Positions 1 through 7,034 are shown, counted from the stretch's first letter. The stretch is DNA of 10,851 nt from Bacteroidota bacterium (GCA_030706665.1 JAUZOB010000092.1:1-10851); one strand, 5' to 3'. Notes: a model not told the origin generated them from the letters alone. Program-made: numbers and translations.

Positions 1-628
1 CTTCCAATTCATAGATTTGTTCTAAAGCCGAAATAATGGAAGCTTCTGCTCCGGCTCCCTGCATTAAGGCAGGAAACAGTCGTGTATAAAACCTATATTT
101 ATATGGGTTTTTATCCAACTGATCCATAAAATCGCCTAACCCGGCAGCCGTTGGCGAAGAGATTACCGCAATATTTTTAGGAATGAGAGGCATCGACAGC
201 TCTTTATTCATGGTCAAAACCCCTTCACGTTCCAAACGGGCTATAATCTCAGCCCGCTTACGGGCAAGATCCCCCAGAGTATATGTAGGATCAATATCAC
301 GAACATTGAGGCTAAAACCATAGACCTCGTGAAATTCCACCGTTACATTTAGAAGAACTTTAATCCCGGCTGCAAGTTGATGTCCGGTTGTCGATTCAAA
401 ATAAGGTTTGAGCATTCGATATGTATAACCCCAAATTGTGGCACGCGACCGGGCCGTAACAGTATCGGTTAGTTCATCTTTTTCAATCAGTTCCAGATAA
501 CAATGTCCCGACTGATTCTGTTTCAGTTCTGCAATTTCAGCAATCACCCATATTGTTTCGGAAAATGCGTCCTGAAGAACATCCCGAACCAACATATTTA
601 ATTCCGATAGTGTTAATCTTGCATCCAT
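1..628 (-). CDS. xseA: Exodeoxyribonuclease VII large subunit, N-terminal part (cut by window edge)
   Basis: This is the first 209 codons of the large, catalytic subunit of exonuclease VII, which degrades single-stranded DNA from both ends and acts with several copies of the small XseB subunit in the cytoplasm. The reading begins MDARLTLSEL at an ATG whose first base is 628. Residues about 4-110 match the N-terminal OB-fold that binds single-stranded DNA (WVIAEIAEL near 28, SGHCYLELIEKD near 40, ATIWGY near 63). Residues about 146-166 (MPLIPKNIAVISSPTAAGL) are the characteristic entry into the catalytic domain. Family members are usually 400-450 residues, so roughly half is off the left edge. 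It lies 72 bases after the transporter gene on the same strand, and a good promoter sits at the end of that gene. xseB is not in view. The family call is secure. Confidence 0.95.
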   Translation of the reverse strand, partial: MDARLTLSELNMLVRDVLQDAFSETIWVIAEIAELKQNQSGHCYLELIEKDELTDTVTARSRATIWGYTYRMLKPYFESTTGHQLAAGIKVLLNVTVEFHEVYGFSLNVRDIDPTYTLGDLARKRAEIIARLEREGVLTMNKELSMPLIPKNIAVISSPTAAGLGDFMDQLDKNPYKYRFYTRLFPALMQGAGAEASIISALEQIYELE

Positions 629-683
629 ATATTTCAGAATTCCTATCCTGCTGATTATTTATCAAAGAAATATCAGAAGAAGC

Positions 684-712
684 CAAAATTAAATCTCAAT
701 TTATTCAACAAA
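684..712 (-). promoter_or_regulatory. Candidate promoter for xseA
   Basis: On the minus strand TTTG (712-709) is followed after 17 bases by TAATTTTG (691-684), an exact match to the Bacteroidota -7 consensus TAnnTTTG. Transcription would start near 677, giving a leader of about 50 bases. The -33 part lies inside the last codons of the upstream transporter gene, so xseA can be expressed independently of it. Assignment is by motif only. Confidence 0.55.
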
Positions 713-2119
713 GGAGCCGATTCGCAATGATAACACATCCGGAGCCTTTATGATTTCCGAAGTTAAGGTATTTTTGCCGATACTCAATTGAATCGATTGT
801 TCCGTTTGAGCAATTGACTTTTTTTTATGAAGAGGCTGCGGATGCCATCCCATGAAAGATAATAAAACAAAGAAACCAATGAGGTAAGCAACAAGAATAT
901 GCCACCCATTTTTAATCCAGCTAATCACTGAACGGGTTTCATGAAATCGACTTGAGATAGCCACTCCGGCCGAAGATCCGAACCAGAGAATTGATCCTCC
1001 GAACCCTACAGCATAAGCGAGAATTCCCCAATCGTACCCACCTTGTTCCAGCGCAAGTTTGGTAAGGGGGATATTATCAAATATTGAAGAGGTAAAACCC
1101 AGTGAAAAGACTGTATGCCATGAAGCAACCGGCAAATCCTCAACAGGCATCATCGATGCACTAATGACTAATGCCATGAGGAAGATTGTTCCGGGGATAG
1201 CCGCCTTAACTTCCGACCATGGGTTCTTTCTGAACAAACCGCCGGTCAATATTGCGATCCACAATCCCAATGCCGGAAGATCAAACAATATGCTGGTTGT
1301 GATTGTAAGTAGCAGCATAAATACAATCACAATTAATCGAGTCCGATCGATATTCGTTTCATGACTCAAATGATCATCAATCGGGTGATATCGATATTGC
1401 TGAATAGAAGCAAAAAAGGCAAAGAAGACAAAGGCGGAGACTGATCCGATATAAGCATGAAACACACTGACAGGGTGTACCCCTTCAATCCACATCATGG
1501 TTGTAGTTGTATCTCCCACAACACTCCCGGCACCTCCTGCATTACTGGCTGCAACAATAGCAGCTATATAACCTATATGTACTTTCCCTTTAAATACGAC
1601 AAAAGCAATCGTTCCTCCGATCAGAGCACCGGCTATATTATCAAGAAAAGAAGACAGTACCAGTATCATGGCTAACAGAACAAAAGGTCCCTTCCATCCT
1701 GAAGGCAGATACTTAGGCAAGTATTCCGGAACTCCTGAATCTTCGAAATGTCGGGATAGGATTGCAAAACCAAGCAGAAGGCCTATCAGGTTAAGCAACA
1801 CAGACCATTCTCCACTTCTGATTTCTTTGTGAATAATCTGCATCCCTATCGGGTGATTTCCAAAGAAATGCTCCATCCACGGGAAAGAGTGATCAAAAAT
1901 AAGTTTAAAGGCAACAATAGTCGCAAGCCCTATCAGTGCAAAACTCAATGTATGGCGGTGTGAAAAGGCAATTCCCAATAAGGTCATCCCGAAAAGGATA
2001 AACTCAAACCGAATTGAACAAACCGAGGGTATTCCGGTTCCAGTTGACGCCCAAAGCATCATGGGAAATAAAATCGTTAATAATAAAACAGCAATTAAGA
2101 TCTTTCCCTTTTTACCCAT
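701..2119 (-). CDS. ArsB/NhaD-superfamily ion transporter, substrate unknown
   Basis: A polytopic inner-membrane protein of 472 residues with roughly ten or more hydrophobic segments between residues 7 and 425. The two halves carry matching motifs, SSFLDNIAG (156-164) and SSIFDNIPLT (344-353), each in a re-entrant-like region. The first is followed by a small-residue and threonine patch, ASNAGGAGSVVGDTTTT (191-207), the second by GFGGSILWFGSSAGV (372-386). Such paired DN-containing repeats are typical of the ion transporter superfamily that includes NhaD Na+/H+ antiporters, ArsB and citrate carriers. The conserved acidic and threonine residues suggest a cation-coupled carrier, but I cannot choose between Na+/H+ exchange and anion uptake. 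The last 45 or so residues (from about 428) are hydrophilic and probably cytoplasmic. The start is an ATG followed by a lysine-rich stretch and the first membrane segment. It lies 90 bases after the acetyltransferase gene. Confidence 0.8.
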   Translation of the reverse strand: MGKKGKILIAVLLLTILFPMMLWASTGTGIPSVCSIRFEFILFGMTLLGIAFSHRHTLSFALIGLATIVAFKLIFDHSFPWMEHFFGNHPIGMQIIHKEIRSGEWSVLLNLIGLLLGFAILSRHFEDSGVPEYLPKYLPSGWKGPFVLLAMILVLSSFLDNIAGALIGGTIAFVVFKGKVHIGYIAAIVAASNAGGAGSVVGDTTTTMMWIEGVHPVSVFHAYIGSVSAFVFFAFFASIQQYRYHPIDDHLSHETNIDRTRLIVIVFMLLLTITTSILFDLPALGLWIAILTGGLFRKNPWSEVKAAIPGTIFLMALVISASMMPVEDLPVASWHTVFSLGFTSSIFDNIPLTKLALEQGGYDWGILAYAVGFGGSILWFGSSAGVAISSRFHETRSVISWIKNGWHILVAYLIGFFVLLSFMGWHPQPLHKKKSIAQTEQSIQLSIGKNTLTSEIIKAPDVLSLRIGSFVE

Positions 2120-2177
2120 TTCGACTTTATTAGAAGCAAGAAGAAACTTAAGAAGAAATAATTTGAGTAATAAACAG

Positions 2178-2197
2178 ACGAGGTATAAATTCCTCGT
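2178..2197 (-). terminator. Possible weak hairpin terminator after the acetyltransferase gene
   Basis: ACGAGG (2178-2183) and CCTCGT (2192-2197) form a perfect 6-bp stem with an 8-base AT loop, 12 bases beyond the acetyltransferase stop. On the minus strand the sequence that follows is only moderately T-rich (CTGTTTATT), so termination is probably partial. It may instead be an RNA-processing or stability hairpin. Confidence 0.35.
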
Positions 2198-2209
2198 AAC
2201 GGAATAAAC

Positions 2210-2734
2210 TTAAAGAATCAGTTGGAAAATCAATTCATCCTCCCACCCTTCAGAGGTATGTTGCCATTCCTTTTTTAGTCCGGTTCTTTCAAACCCGGCT
2301 TTCTCAAATAATTTTAAACTGGGAATATTCTTAGCGCCGACATTGGCATAGATCTGATGCAAACGCAAATAGTTTCGGCAATAACGAATCATGGCTTTCA
2401 ATGCATCGGATGCATATCCATTTCTCCTGTCTTCGGTAGCATAAATCAATATCCCTACTCCGGCTCTTGCATGGAAGGGTTCAAAATCGAAAAGGTCAAT
2501 GCATCCCACAGCTTTTCCTTCCTGATTTTCCACAATCAGCCTCAACTGTCGCGATTCATAAATATCGCGATGCGAATTCTGAATATAACCATTTAGGGTA
2601 TACTTTGAAAAAGGAGCCAGAGTATTGCTGACTTTCCAAATCTCCGGATTGTTTTCCCATTGATAAAGCAGTTCGACATCGGCAGGTTCAAGAGCACGAA
2701 GTTTCACATTTCCGAAAGTAAGTCCATTTCCCAT
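2210..2734 (-). CDS. GNAT-family N-acetyltransferase, RimJ/RimL or SpeG type
   Basis: A cytoplasmic acetyl-CoA-dependent N-acetyltransferase of 174 residues, the normal length for a single GNAT domain of the Acetyltransf_3 type. It opens with the typical strand VKLRALEPADVELLYQWENNP (10-30, first 20 or so residues diagnostic of this subgroup). The acetyl-CoA pyrophosphate loop is RRNGYASDAL (103-112), matching the R/Q-x-x-G-x-G/A rule. The closing motif NIPSLKLFEKAGF (136-148) is the usual asparagine-to-aromatic segment. This subgroup includes ribosomal-protein N-terminal acetyltransferases and spermidine acetyltransferases. The sequence does not decide the acceptor, so no symbol is given. 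It lies 78 bases after the HAD-type gene and 90 before the transporter gene, all on the minus strand, but nothing ties their functions together. Confidence 0.88.
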   Translation of the reverse strand: MGNGLTFGNVKLRALEPADVELLYQWENNPEIWKVSNTLAPFSKYTLNGYIQNSHRDIYESRQLRLIVENQEGKAVGCIDLFDFEPFHARAGVGILIYATEDRRNGYASDALKAMIRYCRNYLRLHQIYANVGAKNIPSLKLFEKAGFERTGLKKEWQHTSEGWEDELIFQLIL

Positions 2735-2812
2735 CTCTTATGTACGTAAAATGATTTATCAAACAAACATTCTAGTTGACAATCACAAATGACAGCTTTA
2801 TGTGCTGCCGAT

Positions 2813-3211
2813 TTATTTACCGATAATCTTTTCCCAAAACGAACGATTCTGCTTTTTGATAGGAGTACTCCTTCCTTCAGGATGAAGCAGCTGATATATT
2901 TCACCCCAGTCCGGCAAGCCACCGAGGTTACAATCATCAATATATAGATCGGCATGAATTTTACGACTCATTGTTCCATCAAATATTTCTTCAGGATAAT
3001 TACTATTGACAGCATAAAATTCCAATCCGTGTTTCAGACAGAAATCAACAGCTTCATCTAGCTCCTTTCCACATCTGTAAGTCCACAGAATGAGCATATG
3101 ACCTTTATTCTGCAACATTTTAAGAGTCTGAAATACAAATGGACGTTCTTTCCCGATTAAAGGATACTTATTTTCTACAATTGTTCCGTCAAAATCAACA
3201 GCAATTCTCAT
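2813..3211 (-). CDS. Small capless HAD-superfamily hydrolase
   Basis: A 132-residue cytoplasmic protein of the haloacid dehalogenase superfamily. Motif I is at the extreme N-terminus, VDFDGT (5-10), with nucleophile D7 and acid/base D9. Motif II is LWTYR (42-46) with T44. The probable motif III lysine is K84 (SRKIHAD), and motif IV is YIDD (90-93), supplying Mg2+-binding aspartates. There is no room for a cap domain, so the active site would be open and might accept a phosphorylated macromolecule or a small phosphoester. Substrate is unknown. The C-terminal 20 or so residues are basic (PIKKQNRSFWEKIIGK). It starts 27 bases after the recR stop, close enough to be co-transcribed with recR. All catalytic positions are present, so it should be an active phosphohydrolase. 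Confidence 0.85.
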   Translation of the reverse strand: MRIAVDFDGTIVENKYPLIGKERPFVFQTLKMLQNKGHMLILWTYRCGKELDEAVDFCLKHGLEFYAVNSNYPEEIFDGTMSRKIHADLYIDDCNLGGLPDWGEIYQLLHPEGRSTPIKKQNRSFWEKIIGK

Positions 3212-3238
3212 ATTCCTATTTTTTTATCAATCTTAGCA

Positions 3239-3868
3239 TTATCGGTGTAAAACTGAATCTTCAAAGTTCATCCTGTTCACGATAGAGCGACCCAGGGTAA
3301 CCTCATCCGTATATTCAAGTTCATCACCAATAGAAACCCCTCTGGCAAGAGTGGTTATTCGAACATTATAATCTTTGAGTTTTTTATAGATGTAATAATT
3401 TGTAGTATCTCCTTCCATCGTGGTACTCAGAGCAAGAATTATTTCTTTTATCTCACCTCCCGCAACGCGTTCGATTAATGATGCAACCTCCAGATCAGAA
3501 GGGCCTACTCCGTCCATTGGAGAGATGATGCCACCCAAAACATGATACAGCCCGTTAAACTGCTGTGTATTTTCGACAGACATTACATCGCGAATGTTCT
3601 CCACAACACATACGACTGACTTTTCACGTGATGGATTTGAACAAATTGAACAAACATCATGATCAGAAACATTCCGGCATACCTTACAATATTTAACTTC
3701 ATTACGCAATGTTATAACTGCATTTCCGAATTGATTCACCTCGTCTTTACGTTGCTTGAGGAGATATAAAACAAGCCTAAGAGCTGTTTTACGACCTATA
3801 CCCGGTAATTTTGCAAACTCATCAACAGCCTTTTCTAAAAGCTTTGACGGAAACTGATCAATATACAT
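3239..3868 (-). CDS. recR: Recombination mediator protein RecR
   Basis: RecR works with RecO, and with RecF where present, to load RecA on SSB-coated single-stranded DNA during gap repair. The 209-residue length is normal (about 200). The domain order is complete: a helix-hairpin-helix at LPGIGRKTALRLVLYLL (21-37); a zinc finger with C61, C64, C73 and C76; a Toprim domain from about 85 (VVCVVENIRDVMSVE) to 177; and the C-terminal signature ARGVSIGDELEYTDE (175-189). The start is the ATG that immediately precedes the conserved N-terminal helix, with no Shine-Dalgarno, as usual in Bacteroidota. It is the first gene of the leftward recR-HAD-GNAT-transporter-xseA cluster, with an apparent promoter in the 362-base gap upstream. 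Confidence 0.97.
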   Translation of the reverse strand: MYIDQFPSKLLEKAVDEFAKLPGIGRKTALRLVLYLLKQRKDEVNQFGNAVITLRNEVKYCKVCRNVSDHDVCSICSNPSREKSVVCVVENIRDVMSVENTQQFNGLYHVLGGIISPMDGVGPSDLEVASLIERVAGGEIKEIILALSTTMEGDTTNYYIYKKLKDYNVRITTLARGVSIGDELEYTDEVTLGRSIVNRMNFEDSVLHR

Positions 3869-3904
3869 ACCTAAACATCTCTTCTTTAAAGAAAGTAGTT
3901 ATTG

Positions 3905-3912
3905 CAAAAATA
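3905..3912 (-). promoter_or_regulatory. Candidate -7 element for recR
   Basis: TATTTTTG on the minus strand is an exact TAnnTTTG match, 36 bases before the recR ATG. A TTTG lies upstream but at 24 bases, longer than ideal, so only the -7 element is claimed. The leader between it and recR contains the perfect 12-bp palindrome TTCTTTAAAGAA (3882-3893), which may be chance or a small operator. Confidence 0.45.
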
Positions 3913-4012
3913 GTTTAATCCGATTGAACCTTTAGACAAAGAAGCAGAAAGTTCTTCAGTTTTTTATAGGTTAACAAACGACAGTTCTTATTCCAGAACG
4001 AGATAAGGAATA

Positions 4013-4177
4013 ATGCTCAATGATTCAGCAGAAACTATGGAAATTGAATTTAGCTTAAACTCCATTTCCAATTACAATTACGGTTTTATGCCCATTGAAG
4101 CTACGAAAACGCTGATCGACCTACACTTGAATGAATATCTTCACACATTAAAAAACAAGAGGCTGTGTCTCATATAA
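4013..4177 (+). CDS. Short ORF of 54 codons, doubtful
   Basis: An ATG-initiated frame, MLNDSAETMEIEFSLNSISN onward, runs 54 codons against the direction of both flanking genes and stops (TAA) inside the dnaK terminator hairpin. Its composition is not strongly biased and it is open through an AT-rich gap where stops should be frequent. I recognise no family and see no signal peptide, membrane segment or convincing promoter. The last residues (about KNKRLCLI) are simply the reading of the terminator stem, which argues against selection on the protein end. Chance ORF is the most likely explanation; a small protein or the remnant of a decayed gene are alternatives. Confidence 0.15.
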   Translation: MLNDSAETMEIEFSLNSISNYNYGFMPIEATKTLIDLHLNEYLHTLKNKRLCLI

Positions 4178-4190
4178 GATACAGCCTCTT
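4150..4190 (-). terminator. Intrinsic terminator of dnaK
   Basis: AAGAGGCTGTGTC (4157-4169) pairs with GATACAGCCTCTT (4178-4190), a 13-bp stem with one G-T pair and an 8-base loop. On the minus strand it is followed by TTGTTTTTT, 40 bases past the dnaK stop. On the plus strand the stem is followed by TATTATT, so weak bidirectional activity is possible. Confidence 0.85.
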
Positions 4191-4230
4191 TATTATTGCG
4201 TTTAATATTTCGAGTCGCCTGAGGAAATAA

Positions 4231-6132
4231 TTATTTTACTTCTTCAAAGTCAACGTCAGTTACTTCTCCATCTGCTTTCTGCTGTGCACCGCTTGGATTA
4301 GGCTGTCCTTGTGGTTCACCCTGCTGTTGATTTGCAGCATTGTACATTTCTGAAGATGCAGCCTGGAATACTGAATTCAATTCTTCAGTAGCAGCATCAA
4401 TAGCAGCGACATCCTGATTCTTATGTGCTTCTTTCAGTTTCTGCAATGCATTATTGATAGGATCTTTTTTATCAGCAGGAATCTTGTCTCCAAATTCTTT
4501 CAACTGCTTTTCTGTTTGGAAAATCAAACTATCGGCAGCATTCAATTTGTCAACTTTTTCACGTGCCTGTTTGTCAGATTCAGCATACGCAGTTGCTTCT
4601 TCTTTCATTCTCTTAACTTCGTCATCAGTCAATCCTGTTGAAGCCTCGATACGGATAGACTGAGTTTTACCGGTCGCTTTATCGCGAGCAGAAACATGCA
4701 GAATACCATTGGCATCGATATCGAAGGTTACTTCAATCTGAGGAATTCCACGAGGTGCAGATGGGATACCGTCCAAGTGGAAACGACCGATTGTCTTATT
4801 TCCTGCAGCCATTGGACGTTCGCCCTGCAATACATGAATTTCAACTGAAGGCTGGTTATCAGAAGCAGTTGTAAATGTTTCTGTTTTCTTTGATGGGATT
4901 GTAGTATTTGATTCGATAAGACGAGTCATTACACCTCCCATTGTTTCGATACCCAACGAAAGCGGAGTAACATCAAGAAGAAGTACATCTTTCACTTCAC
5001 CGGTAAGCACACCACCCTGAATTGAAGCACCTACAGCAACTACTTCGTCAGGATTAACGCCTTTTGAAGGTGATTTACCGAAGAATTCTTCCACTTTCTG
5101 CTGAACTGCAGGGATACGGGTTGAACCGCCGACCAGGATTACTTCATCAATATCTGATGCAGTAACACCTGCATTTTTCATAGCACGCGCACAGGGTTCA
5201 ACAGTTGACTGGATTAATGAATCACACAATTGTTCGAATTGGGCACGGGTAAGGGTCTTCACAAGATGTTTTGGAATTCCGTTTACCGGCATTATATATG
5301 GAAGATTGATTTCAGTAGAAGTAGAACTTGATAATTCAATCTTTGCTTTTTCTGCAGCTTCTTTCAGACGTTGTAAAGCCATTGGGTCCTGACGAAGGTC
5401 AATGCCTTCTTCGCGTTTGAATTCTCCCGCAAGCCATTCGATAATTGCATGGTCAAAATCATCACCACCGAGATGAGTATTTCCGTCAGTTGATTTCACT
5501 TCGAATACTCCGTCTCCTAATTCAAGAATTGAGATATCAAAGGTACCACCCCCTAAGTCGAATACCGCAATCTTCATATCTCTATTGCGTTTATCCATTC
5601 CATAGGCAAGAGCCGCAGCAGTAGGTTCGTTGATGATACGACGTACTTTCAATCCTGCAATTTCACCTGCTTCTTTGGTTGCCTGACGTTGTGCATCATT
5701 AAAATATGCCGGTACGGTAATTACAGCCTCGGTCACTTCTTGTCCAAGATAATCTTCAGCAGTCTTTTTCATCTTCTGAAGTACCATTGCTGAAATTTCC
5801 TGAGGAGAATATTGACGATCGTCAATAACCACCCTTGGCGTATTGTTATCACCACGTACTACTTTATAAGATACTCTGTCAATCTCTTTAGTCACATTTT
5901 CATAGGGTTCACCCATGAATCTTTTAATTGAAAAGATAGTTTTATGGGGATTGGTAATCGCCTGGCGTTTGGCAGGATCACCAATTTTACGTTCACCGTT
6001 ATCCGCAAATGCCACAATTGAAGGAGTTGTTCTTTTACCTTCGCTATTTGGAATAACCACTGGCTCATTTCCTTCCATAACGGCCACACACGAGTTGGTG
6101 GTTCCTAAGTCGATTCCTATTATTTTTCCCAT
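4231..6132 (-). CDS. dnaK: Chaperone DnaK (Hsp70)
   Basis: The cytoplasmic ATP-dependent Hsp70 chaperone, 633 residues, full length for the family. The ATPase domain spans 1 to about 380, with phosphate-1 motif GIDLGTTNS (6-14), phosphate-2 motif FDLGGGTFDIS (191-201) and adenosine motif ILVGGSTRIP (332-341). The interdomain linker is DVLLLDV (382-388). The substrate-binding beta domain covers about 389-500 (TPLSLGIET, RFHLDGIP, FDIDANGILHVSA), followed by the helical lid to about 600, a Q/G/P-rich flexible tail and the acidic C-terminal end DVDFEEVK, which is the usual site of co-chaperone contact. It stands alone: neither grpE nor dnaJ is adjacent, so its partners must be elsewhere. It has its own terminator and probably its own promoter. 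No CIRCE-type operator is visible upstream. Confidence 0.99.
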   Translation of the reverse strand: MGKIIGIDLGTTNSCVAVMEGNEPVVIPNSEGKRTTPSIVAFADNGERKIGDPAKRQAITNPHKTIFSIKRFMGEPYENVTKEIDRVSYKVVRGDNNTPRVVIDDRQYSPQEISAMVLQKMKKTAEDYLGQEVTEAVITVPAYFNDAQRQATKEAGEIAGLKVRRIINEPTAAALAYGMDKRNRDMKIAVFDLGGGTFDISILELGDGVFEVKSTDGNTHLGGDDFDHAIIEWLAGEFKREEGIDLRQDPMALQRLKEAAEKAKIELSSSTSTEINLPYIMPVNGIPKHLVKTLTRAQFEQLCDSLIQSTVEPCARAMKNAGVTASDIDEVILVGGSTRIPAVQQKVEEFFGKSPSKGVNPDEVVAVGASIQGGVLTGEVKDVLLLDVTPLSLGIETMGGVMTRLIESNTTIPSKKTETFTTASDNQPSVEIHVLQGERPMAAGNKTIGRFHLDGIPSAPRGIPQIEVTFDIDANGILHVSARDKATGKTQSIRIEASTGLTDDEVKRMKEEATAYAESDKQAREKVDKLNAADSLIFQTEKQLKEFGDKIPADKKDPINNALQKLKEAHKNQDVAAIDAATEELNSVFQAASSEMYNAANQQQGEPQGQPNPSGAQQKADGEVTDVDFEEVK

Positions 6133-6177
6133 TGGTTAAAGTATATTTAAAACGTTATTAATTTCATTTCCGCCATT

Positions 6178-6210
6178 CAAAATACAATCATTGTGCCATT
6201 ACGTTTCAAA
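6178..6210 (-). promoter_or_regulatory. Candidate dnaK promoter
   Basis: On the minus strand TTTG (6210-6207) is followed after 22 bases by TATTTTG (6184-6178), a one-base-short version of the TAnnTTTG element, 45 bases before the dnaK ATG. A small dyad, TTTCA-AA-TGAAA (6204-6215), overlaps the upstream half and could be an operator. The match is imperfect, so confidence is modest. Confidence 0.35.
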
Positions 6211-6242
6211 TGAAATATTGACACCAGCGGAAAAGCTTCAGA

Positions 6243-6274
6243 CCGTCATTCATGTCATTTCGATGACAAAACGG
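6243..6274 (-). terminator. Hairpin after the CBM9-like gene, possible terminator
   Basis: TGTCAT (6253-6258) and ATGACA (6263-6268) form a perfect 6-bp stem around a 4-base loop, and outer CCGT (6243-6246) and ACGG (6271-6274) can extend it across an asymmetric internal loop. It sits 15 bases past the CBM9-like stop. On the minus strand no proper T tract follows (TCTGAAGCTTTT), so it may terminate weakly or only protect the 3' end. Confidence 0.35.
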
Positions 6275-6288
6275 CAGAATAAATTATT

Positions 6289-6942
6289 TTACTCAAACAA
6301 GATACTTCCGAAGGAGGAATATTGATGATAATCGGGAGTTTCTGTATCAATCGGGTTCCAAGTCACAAAATGAGGATCGGAAGTTTCATCTCCACATTTA
6401 TAAAAATTCCCTTTTGATTCTAATCCGCTAAAATTAGCTACTACGTCATTAACAAAAACAGATTTAGGAATCACAACTGTCAGATCCCAGCTAAAATCTC
6501 CGGTTTGTTCACCGAAAGGAAGATCGCCCAGACTTGATTTCCTCTGAATTTGATTAACATAGAACGGACTGATATGCTCACGGTTATGACGGCCACCGCC
6601 ATAACCCACATGAGGAGTTCCGATGCAGTTAAACTCAAAATTATAATAATAACCGTTATCCCGAGGAGATAAGAAGAATTCAACACAACTGTCTTTATAA
6701 ACATCCCCATTTACAGATGTTGTACGAGCCAGAATATTTTTCTCACGAACATAGAATTTAATCCATATTTGTTTCCCCCAATAGCCTATTCGAGCCTTTA
6801 CCTCCGGCTTGTATCCATACTCAGACCAGTTAACGGTATCAATCGAAATCAATGAAGTTTGTTCTTCAAGCAACTTTCCCACTTCATCAAGAGTTGGCAT
6901 TTCTCCATTATGAGTCAATGCCTTAACCTGGATTTGTTTCAT
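6289..6942 (-). CDS. CBM9/DOMON-like carbohydrate-binding fold protein without signal peptide
   Basis: A 217-residue beta-rich protein resembling the family 9 carbohydrate-binding-module-like (DOMON-related) domain. Supporting features are the central segment VYKDSCVEFFLSP (81-93), which corresponds to the family's D/E-D-S-x-E-x-F strand, the following NGYYYNFEFNCIGT (96-109), and an aromatic-rich C-terminal part with HFVTWNPIDT (191-200) ending at FGSILFE. Essentially the whole protein is this one domain; there is no attached catalytic domain. The N-terminus MKQIQVKALTHNG has no signal peptide or lipobox, so export is not evident, unlike typical CBM9 modules on secreted enzymes. The ligand is unknown. 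It is transcribed toward dnaK, with a 156-base gap, and diverges from panB. The family call is by recognition of motif order and is fairly firm; the role is not. Confidence 0.72.
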   Translation of the reverse strand: MKQIQVKALTHNGEMPTLDEVGKLLEEQTSLISIDTVNWSEYGYKPEVKARIGYWGKQIWIKFYVREKNILARTTSVNGDVYKDSCVEFFLSPRDNGYYYNFEFNCIGTPHVGYGGGRHNREHISPFYVNQIQRKSSLGDLPFGEQTGDFSWDLTVVIPKSVFVNDVVANFSGLESKGNFYKCGDETSDPHFVTWNPIDTETPDYHQYSSFGSILFE

Positions 6943-6977
6943 ACTTCAAAATACTATTTTTAATTCAACCTGTATGA

Positions 6978-6994
6978 CCGGTTATCCGAACCGG
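6978..6994. repeat. Perfect 6-bp dyad in the divergent region
   Basis: CCGGTT (6978-6983) and AACCGG (6989-6994) are exact inverted copies around ATCCG, about 36 bases before the CBM9-like start. It is GC-rich against an AT-rich background. It could be a leader hairpin of the minus transcript or a binding site for a dimeric regulator. No T tract follows on either strand, so it is not a standard terminator. Confidence 0.5.
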
Positions 6995-7026
6995 AAGATT
7001 TATAAAATCGTAAGCAAATGAAAGGA

Positions 7027-7034
7027 CAAATTTA
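7027..7034 (-). promoter_or_regulatory. Candidate -7 element for the CBM9-like gene
   Basis: TAAATTTG on the minus strand is an exact match to the Bacteroidota -7 consensus. It would give a leader of roughly 75-80 bases that contains the 6978-6994 dyad. No good TTTG is seen at the right distance upstream, so this is tentative. Confidence 0.35.

Larger units (their letters stand above)
3869..4230. other. 362-base gap between recR and dnaK
   Basis: This gap holds the recR promoter region at its left, the dnaK terminator at 4150-4190, and between them one short plus-strand ORF (4013-4177). Apart from these I see no tRNA, riboswitch-like fold, direct repeat or transposon end. Confidence 0.6.

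Noticed and set aside
1059..1675. Plus-strand frames of 101 and 72 codons opposite the transporter
   Set aside because: They are antisense shadows of the transporter coding sequence, without a promoter or recognisable domain.
2704..2955. An 83-codon minus-strand frame spanning the HAD/GNAT junction
   Set aside because: Most of it overlaps the end of the HAD gene in another frame; it has no family features and would leave the well-supported HAD and GNAT frames overlapped.
4157..4190. Possible insertion-sequence terminal repeat (GAGGCTGT...)
   Set aside because: Similar sequences occur at some insertion-sequence ends, but here both arms are only 8 bases apart, no transposase remnant is present, and position and T tract fit a dnaK terminator.
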